Positions 59,605 through 64,000 of a DNA stretch of 64,000 nt are shown here, in pieces. Made by a program: the position numbers and the translations under genes. Source of the DNA: Calycina herbarum (taxonomy: Eukaryota > Ascomycota > Leotiomycetes > Helotiales > Pezizellaceae); contig LLEY01000010.1 of assembly GCA_001414485.1 (NCBI GenBank), positions 248,001 through 312,000 of the forward strand. Reading direction: 5' to 3'. The notes beneath the pieces were generated by a model. That model had not been told where the DNA came from. It worked only from the letters and a program-made list of their open reading frames with translations, and searched no databases. Every line of letters starts with the position of its first letter. Position 1 is the stretch's first letter.

Positions 59605-60891
59605 ATGTCACTTGCCAAAGATTCTGAGTTCACCTTTGAATTCCCTCTGACACAAAAAACAGAGAAGTACGTACTCACCTTTCCCTCTTGACGCGTCTTC
59701 CGCCTAACAAAACGTGTGCTAGGATGCCTCCTCCCACCACAGGTCAACACACTACTAGAAAGGTATTTGGGCCTCTTGATGATGTGGTTGTTAACAGCGT
59801 TCCGTAAGTTTTTAACCACCTCATTTTCCAGGGAACCTTTCTAACAACCCATCTTAGGAATGAAGGCTTCACTTTTGACTTGTCATTTCTAAAGAATCGT
59901 GAAGTTTCCTCCGGTTCTCACAACACAATATCTACAGAGAGTGACACTATCTCAACAACACCATCTTCTGTTTCTGGTGAGGAGCCGGAAAAGGAGGAGG
60001 AATTGGAAGTCGAGTGGTTGGAAGAAGAGGATGAAGATGATTGGATCGACGAAGAGTTAGAGCAGCTTGGTAGGTACTCCCCTCCTTTCATTTTTTCTTG
60101 GTACTAATTTCTGTAGGACCACTTAAGGGACGCCTTGCACGAGATTGCATTGTTCCAATCAGCACCGACTTTATCCCAACTGAATGCATCATCGACGCGG
60201 ATCATTGGGCACGTTTCCCTGAAGAAATCAAGAACGCGATCGCTAAGTATGTTTTTGCTATCGACACCAAGGCCGTTGACACCAAGTACTTCTACGGAAG
60301 TGGCACCTATTCACATAACTGGAACATCATCCGAGTTCTCTTGATGGTCATCGCCAGAGATGGTCATATAAGGCCAACAAAATCCCCCGAATTCGTGTTC
60401 CACGCTTGTTCGCCAAAAACATTTCCACCGCCCATCTCTCAAATGCACCGGTCTTCGACACCAAATTGAAGCCATACAAGTACTTCGATTACAAAAAGGA
60501 CTTGTTGTCTATCGAATGCAATGTTTGTGAAGGGGAATTTAGTGGCAGTGGTCTTTCCGGGGTCCATAACTCCGCTATTGACGATGCGGTCGAGTTCCTC
60601 CTCAAAGACGTCAACGCCGCTACCCATCTTGGTCATCTGAGACTTACTTATTGTTTCCTCACTCGGTCCGCCAGCGATATTGCCGAAAAATTTAACAAAA
60701 AAGCCAACGATGAATATATCTTCCCGGCTCTAAAGATAATTCAATTTGTCAACCATGGTCACCCCATCGATGACTCAGATGATCTCGAACATCGGGGACA
60801 AATGGAGAATGAGATTGTTGGGTGGGATGAGCATTATGAGATTCCGGAGAGGGAAACAAGATACCACTTCAAATGCACCGTCGATTGGTAA
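59605..60891 (+). CDS. Acidic paralog E (about 351 aa as modelled)
   Basis: Exons 59605-59666, 59723-59803, 59858-60069, 60117-60285 and 60360-60891. The start MSLAKDSEFTFEFPL matches the first exon of gene D in length and phase, as does RKVFGPLDD in exon 2. An acidic run follows (EEPEKEEELEVEWLEEEDED). HWARFPEEIKNAIAKYVFAI corresponds to the F-box-like motif of D, and KPYKYFDYKKDLLSIECNVC to its conserved block. The last intron (GTACTT..CAGAG, 60286-60359) is needed to keep the conserved frame but has a weak acceptor, so a frameshift is the alternative. A TAA at 60889 replaces a position where gene D continues; the bases after it still resemble gene D's end, so the protein is slightly truncated. 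Confidence 0.6.
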
Positions 60892-62537
60892 TTGGAAAAA
60901 ATTGAGAGATGGATGGCTTGGTGGTGGTTCCCTTGGGGTTTTGACATTGAGACAATACCTTGTACTTTACCTTGTCTGCCTTTGGCAGTTATGATGATAC
61001 CCTGTAGATTAGCTACTTCTCGCTGCTTGTCTCTGCTTGTCTCTGCCTCTTGGCATTTTATCTTACAGATTTTCATAGGAAATTGATCACCACTCTCTGA
61101 AATACATTGACTCTCTTCTCGTTGTGATGCATTAAGAATTTAGGAAATCTTCATCTTCATTGAAATAACTTGTGGTTTTTCGAAAAAGAATTAGACGCGT
61201 TTTGCATCAAAACAAACGCGGACTAGCGCGTTTTAGATGATTATTCACCAAGTATGTTTATTAAAGTCATGTTGCTTTACCACCAACATCCGCTTGGGTT
61301 GTCAGTGTACTTCAGGATTAATAGCACTGGGGGCACTTTTACGAATCAATAAAAGGAGAGCTTCTCTCAAGTTGAAGATGTAGGTAATTTAGAATAATAG
61401 ACTTAAATGGTGTCAGAAGACATAAAATTATCTTCGTACAAGAGCTTTATTTTAGGAACTAAACTTCCTAGAGAATTGCATAATGAAAGAGACATAAATA
61501 GCTTCAGTCCCAATGTAAGCTTTGAAGACTAAATAGGGTGTTTCAGGAAGTCAGTTTATATTAATGTATCCGGTTGACAGGATCAGCTGGAATTGGAGGG
61601 CTGAGATCATTATTGATTTAGTGGAGAGAGAAAGAGAATTTATGTTGATGGGCAAGTTATTATAAAGAAGAGGAGGGGGAATAAAAAGGAATGATTTCAC
61701 CTAATTTTCATTGTGTGTTGATGCGAGGTACAACGAAAGTAGGAAGGTATTCGGAGGAGAGAGAGTCGTTCTACAGCGGTTGGATTGAGAAATGAAGCAA
61801 CGTTTTCAGCTTTACTAGTGTAAGCTCAAATATAGTAGAGAATTCCGATGAACTAGTGTACCGATTACGTGTAATTGAATAATGGTTTGGTAAGAGGCTT
61901 CATTATAAATATATTATCTTATACTTGAGACTCCTTTCGAGACATGGATTATTATTTTTAACTGATAAAAATTGCAAATGTGTATATAGTTTCTTTGGGG
62001 TTTGTTAAAATAACAGTAGGTTTTCCACTGAACTGGCGAAATGGGGGTTTGAGGCTTAGCGAGTGAATGGAAAAGTACTCACCAGGCGACCTTTATAAAT
62101 TTAACCAAAGTTACCCGAAGTTCATCCGACCCTCTACATTCATTCTGGTTATGTTTTTATAATGGCAAAGCTGCAATGAATTGAGAACTTGGATTTGATG
62201 AAATGTGAAATCCTATTCTTTTTCTCTACGTGCAAAAACAATTGTTTGCAAATAGTTTCTCACAGTAGCAGTGAAGAGTCAATGGAGGAATATAACACGA
62301 GTAAATCCAGCCTCAAAGAGCAGGCGCGTAATTTCGCGTAGCCCCACAAAAGATATAAAGGACATAGCAAAAAAAAAAGCCTGGACAACCTCCACCACCA
62401 CCTTAGGTACGCAGCCTATCGAAAAACAACGCAACCCATACCTTCTCAATACCCCAATCAACAAACAAGCTTGCGACTGGACGTGCAACGAACAACCCAA
62501 ACACACAAATCAACAAACAGCATTCAATTCACGCGCC
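60892..62537. other. Intergenic, 1.6 kb
   Basis: No supported gene. The part at 61350-62050 is AT-rich. Confidence 0.5.
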
Positions 62538-63527
62538 ATGCGAAAGACAATTATTTGGACCGAAGATGAGGCAGTACTCCTGGTGCGCGAAACACGAAAG
62601 TTATGTCCAGGTTATGCGTGGAGTAAGGTTGCCGATTCGATGAACCAAGAAATGAAGAGACGCCATGCAACGACTGGAGTTGCGCCACCAAGAGTCTACA
62701 GGGTTCCTGGAATCCAAAGCCAATTTGCAAGATTGAAAAGCAAACGACCAGAGCTTTTTGAGGTGGAGGATGATGCCGAGGAAGAAGATGACGATGCAGA
62801 GGGGGATACAGTTGTGGGGGATAGCCAACAGGCTGGAGACGAGAGCCCTAGAGCAGGATCTCCCGTTGAGACGTTCACACAAGAAGAGCCCATGGATGTT
62901 GATATCGATGAAAGAAACGCGACTTTGGAAACCGACGTCAATAGTCAGGAGAACGGAGCCCAGGAGTCTGATGATACACTTGCCAAAGAACATGCCAATA
63001 ATGTTTACGAGGGCTCACAGGACTATTTGGAAATGACCGAAAATGAACACCTTGAAGCCGAGGAAGGTCGATTAATTTGGAAATACCCTGAACCTGAACA
63101 GACCGGTCAAGAATTTGAGGAAGAAAAGGAGATGGAAGAGTTCGAAGATCAATCCAACCCTCAACGCGTCGAAAACGTGTCTTCCAATACCGATCTTGAG
63201 GTTATCGATGTCGAATCTCCCGTTTCTGTCCACCCAGCTGAGACAACAGCAGTCCCTGCCGCCAGCACGTCATTCCCCCAACACTTGATTGAAGCACCAT
63301 TCCCTGCTGAGCTCAAGACCGATGTCGATTTCGCCTGTCTAGATTACGCGGATGCAGTTGAGGAGTATAATGCCTATGGTGCTGCTTCGGCGACGTCCGG
63401 ATGGAGTCAACAAAAGTTCGAGTCGTTGAGAGAGGCTGCTGCTTTGGCATTTGAGAGAAAGCTGGAGGTGGAAAGAGAGGAGGAACAATACAATGGGGAC
63501 AATTTTGAGGGCTGGGATTTCAAATAA
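62538..63527 (+). CDS. SANT/Myb-like protein (329 aa)
   Basis: The ATG at 62538 starts MRKTIIWTEDEAVLLVRETR, and YAWSKVADSMNQEMKRRH follows, matching the domain of the gene at 24765. The domain covers residues 4-75. The remaining 250 residues are strongly acidic (EVEDDAEEEDDDAEGDTVVG), with no further domain, and end EEQYNGDNFEGWDFK. No intron is needed. An acidic tail could act in transcription, but that is inference. Confidence 0.75.
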   Translation: MRKTIIWTEDEAVLLVRETRKLCPGYAWSKVADSMNQEMKRRHATTGVAPPRVYRVPGIQSQFARLKSKRPELFEVEDDAEEEDDDAEGDTVVGDSQQAGDESPRAGSPVETFTQEEPMDVDIDERNATLETDVNSQENGAQESDDTLAKEHANNVYEGSQDYLEMTENEHLEAEEGRLIWKYPEPEQTGQEFEEEKEMEEFEDQSNPQRVENVSSNTDLEVIDVESPVSVHPAETTAVPAASTSFPQHLIEAPFPAELKTDVDFACLDYADAVEEYNAYGAASATSGWSQQKFESLREAAALAFERKLEVEREEEQYNGDNFEGWDFK

Positions 63528-64000
63528 GGGCAAGAATCAGATGCTGGGGGAGACATTGGTTTCTGTGCCTGGTTGACTTGGCATATAGAAATATTCAGGT
63601 GTCTTGAGAGCGAGGATACTCAAGAGCTTTTATTGTTTAGGACGCTTTTTTGTCTCAAGTGTCACATTATGCAGTCATGAATATACAGGAATCACCTTCT
63701 TTAAGACGAATATTCTTTAAGATAATGCTCACACTCTATTTAACACGTTCAAGTGACCAACCACACTCTCCTAACAAGAAATGTATAATTCTGATATATC
63801 TGGTTTCTCTGTATATCATCAATATTCCTTACCTGGACTATTCTATGTTACATTACTAATTTAACTTGATTGTCCTAGACCTTGTAGGATAATATTTTCA
63901 ATAAAGATTATTCCAATATACGAGGAACGATGTCGACGTTGTCTGTTCTACATCTGGAGAAATATATTATACTAAATGTTTTGAATAATGAAATTTCTTT
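63528..64000. other. Downstream intergenic
   Basis: No supported gene. The sequence is AT-rich and reaches the end of the window. Confidence 0.5.

Noticed and set aside
1..64000. CRISPR arrays, bacterial operons, rRNA genes.
   Set aside because: None is seen; the sequence is eukaryotic (spliced genes, RIP, tRNA with intron).

Overview
The window is nuclear DNA of a filamentous ascomycete (Pezizomycotina; a leotiomycete is my guess, not shown). The evidence is many 45-75 nt introns with GT..AG ends and CTAAC/CTGAC-type branch sites, a Zn2Cys6 regulator, NACHT/ankyrin/2EXR-type proteins, an RfeG-like protein, and a transposon block with the signature of repeat-induced point mutation (RIP).

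Layout. 1-11436 is an AT-rich RIP island: a dead Ty3/gypsy retroelement on the minus strand with two Fot1/pogo-type DNA transposons beside and inside it, both with intact terminal inverted repeats (TIRs) and TA duplications. Genes start abruptly after 11436. 11.6-21.4 kb holds two paralogous 2EXR/F-box-like genes, a small membrane protein, an F-box-like/ankyrin gene and a frameshifted secreted-protein gene. 23.7-33.3 kb holds a frameshifted SANT/Myb-like gene, a secreted arylsulfotransferase-family gene, a decayed MFS transporter and an intact six-exon Zn2Cys6 regulator. 34.7-42.8 kb holds the RfeG-like gene, a DUF6594 pseudogene with a 20-C tract, a second SANT-like gene, an intron-containing tRNA-Val(AAC), a small membrane protein and a SAM methyltransferase. 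44.2-60.9 kb is the most organised part: acidic paralog D (-), an 11-exon SNF2 ATPase (-), a 2.6 kb Ginger-like integrase transposon, a 10-exon NACHT NLR (+), and paralog E (+). 62.5-63.5 kb holds a third SANT-like gene.

How the genes relate. The SNF2 and NLR genes are divergent and were about 320 bp apart before the Ginger-like element landed in their shared promoter; the related genes D and E flank them in mirrored orientation. Several accessory genes are broken (MFS, DUF6594, the 24 kb SANT gene, the 21 kb secreted-protein gene) while the SNF2, NLR, methyltransferase and Zn2Cys6 genes splice to full-length reading frames. Exon maps were made by hand from frame continuity and splice signals; RNA data would settle them. 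I do not claim a proven new system; the best candidates are the D-SNF2-Ginger-NLR-E block and the D/E protein family.
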